Assembly: GCA_934668695.1 (NCBI GenBank)
Contig: CAKUOD010000027.1
Span: 1-14,678 of the forward strand
Direction: 5' to 3'
Origin: an uncultured Collinsella sp.
GTDB taxonomy: Bacteria; Actinomycetota; Coriobacteriia; Coriobacteriales; Coriobacteriaceae
DNA: 14,678 nucleotides
The notes under the pieces are model-generated. The model searched no databases. It worked only from the letters and a program-made list of their open reading frames with translations, and was not told the DNA's origin. Positions 14,090 to 14,678 of this stretch are shown one piece after another. The translations under genes were made by a program, and so were the position numbers. Positions within the stretch are counted from its first letter, which is position 1. Each line of letters starts with the position of its first letter.

Positions 14090-14104
14090 TCAGGCACCCC
14101 ACCC

Positions 14105-14678
14105 CTACGCAACATCCCAGGGCTGGAGTTCGTCGCCCAAGCGAACGATGCAGTCGTAGAGCACGGTATGACACTCGGCCGGGTTGGCATCTCGATGAAA
14201 ATGCCCGTAATACCAGCGTTTGTAGTCCAAGCGATCTTCCAGCTCATCGAAAAATGCCGTAAGCCGATCAACGGCAGGGCAATTCCAGCCGGGCCCCGGA
14301 TAGAGCGTGGGCGAAAGCATGCGCGTGGAGCAGGTGTGGGTGATCACGTAGTCGACCTTCCAGCCCACGCCGTCGAGCTTTGTCCGCGCCTCCTCAAAGT
14401 TGCGCTCGTCCGGCAGTTCCTGCGGCCACCAGCTGGAATACGGAATGCGGTATTCCTTGTCCACACTCGTGGCGCCGCCCATGGTAAAGACCGTTGAGCC
14501 GTCGAGCTCAAAAACCTCGCCGCGCGTCAGGCGCCGCATGGGCGAGGTGTCCGACAGACGCTGCGTCAACCCACCATGCCACAGCTCCATGGGGCGCTCA
14601 GCCCAGTGGTCGAAACGTTCGTGGTTGCCGTCGACGAACAGCACGGTATAGGGGCGCGACTCCAGCCAAGCGATGTCG
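14105..14678 (-). CDS. Metallophosphoesterase (calcineurin-like), N-terminus outside window
   Basis: The last 191 residues of a calcineurin-like phosphoesterase; the 5' end is cut by the window edge and the reading frame is open to base 14677. Metal-ligand motifs visible are VDGNHE (following VLF; the family's GNHE), ITHTC (histidine of the metal site) and YGHFH (GHxH). The first family motif, D-x-H-x-n-GD, must lie beyond the window. The function is hydrolysis of a phosphoester of unknown identity. The segments around WELWHGGL and MGGATSVDKEYR resemble small stand-alone bacterial phosphoesterases, often annotated only as family members. It converges with gluQ with 15 bases between stop codons and no terminator visible between them. 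Confidence 0.93.
   Translation of the reverse strand, partial: DIAWLESRPYTVLFVDGNHERFDHWAERPMELWHGGLTQRLSDTSPMRRLTRGEVFELDGSTVFTMGGATSVDKEYRIPYSSWWPQELPDERNFEEARTKLDGVGWKVDYVITHTCSTRMLSPTLYPGPGWNCPAVDRLTAFFDELEDRLDYKRWYYGHFHRDANPAECHTVLYDCIVRLGDELQPWDVA

Overview
The window is GC-rich and coding-dense, with compact intergenic regions full of palindromes. Gene content (PcrA with low-complexity Ala/Pro linkers, UppP with a TTG start, a DUF2207 membrane protein with a Gly-rich tail, GluQ behind a leaderless-type promoter) suggests an actinobacterium. A Coriobacteriia member such as Collinsella is the best guess. That taxonomic call is inference; there is no rRNA or other marker to prove it.

Layout. 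Bases 1-2599 (-) hold most of the DNA helicase pcrA/uvrD, whose C-terminus lies outside the window. A perfect 22-bp inverted repeat separates it from uppP (2818-3798, -), the undecaprenyl-diphosphate phosphatase. Divergent from uppP is a UspA-family universal stress protein (4048-4485, +), followed by a chain of RNA-like hairpins ending in a strong terminator, then a separate double hairpin. Next on the minus strand are a sensor kinase and response regulator operon (4779-5822 and 5832-6503), a palindrome cluster, an unrecognised protein with weak resemblance to class-IV aminotransferases (6683-7414), a terminator and long hairpins, and purH (7637-9244). A GNAT acetyltransferase (9522-10163, +) points away from purH. 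After it comes a 465-base gene-free stretch with direct repeats and a MITE-like element. It is followed by a DUF2207 membrane protein (10629-12575, -), a 509-base gap that may encode a small structured RNA, gluQ (13085-14089, +), and a convergent partial metallophosphoesterase (14105-14678, -).

The genes do not form one pathway. They are mostly single-gene housekeeping units: DNA repair, lipid-carrier recycling, purine synthesis, tRNA modification and envelope sensing. The two-component system is the only clear operon. UppP and the intramembrane-sensing kinase both fit cell-envelope homeostasis, but nothing in the sequence links them.

The most interesting content is between the genes. At least seven distinct palindromic or repeat elements occupy the intergenic spaces, including a 230-bp element with 32-bp terminal inverted repeats, a near-continuous 91-nt hairpin after the usp stop codon, and a promoter-structure-terminator arrangement at 12737-12950 that looks like an unannotated RNA gene. 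No CRISPR array, complete insertion sequence, rRNA or tRNA was seen.
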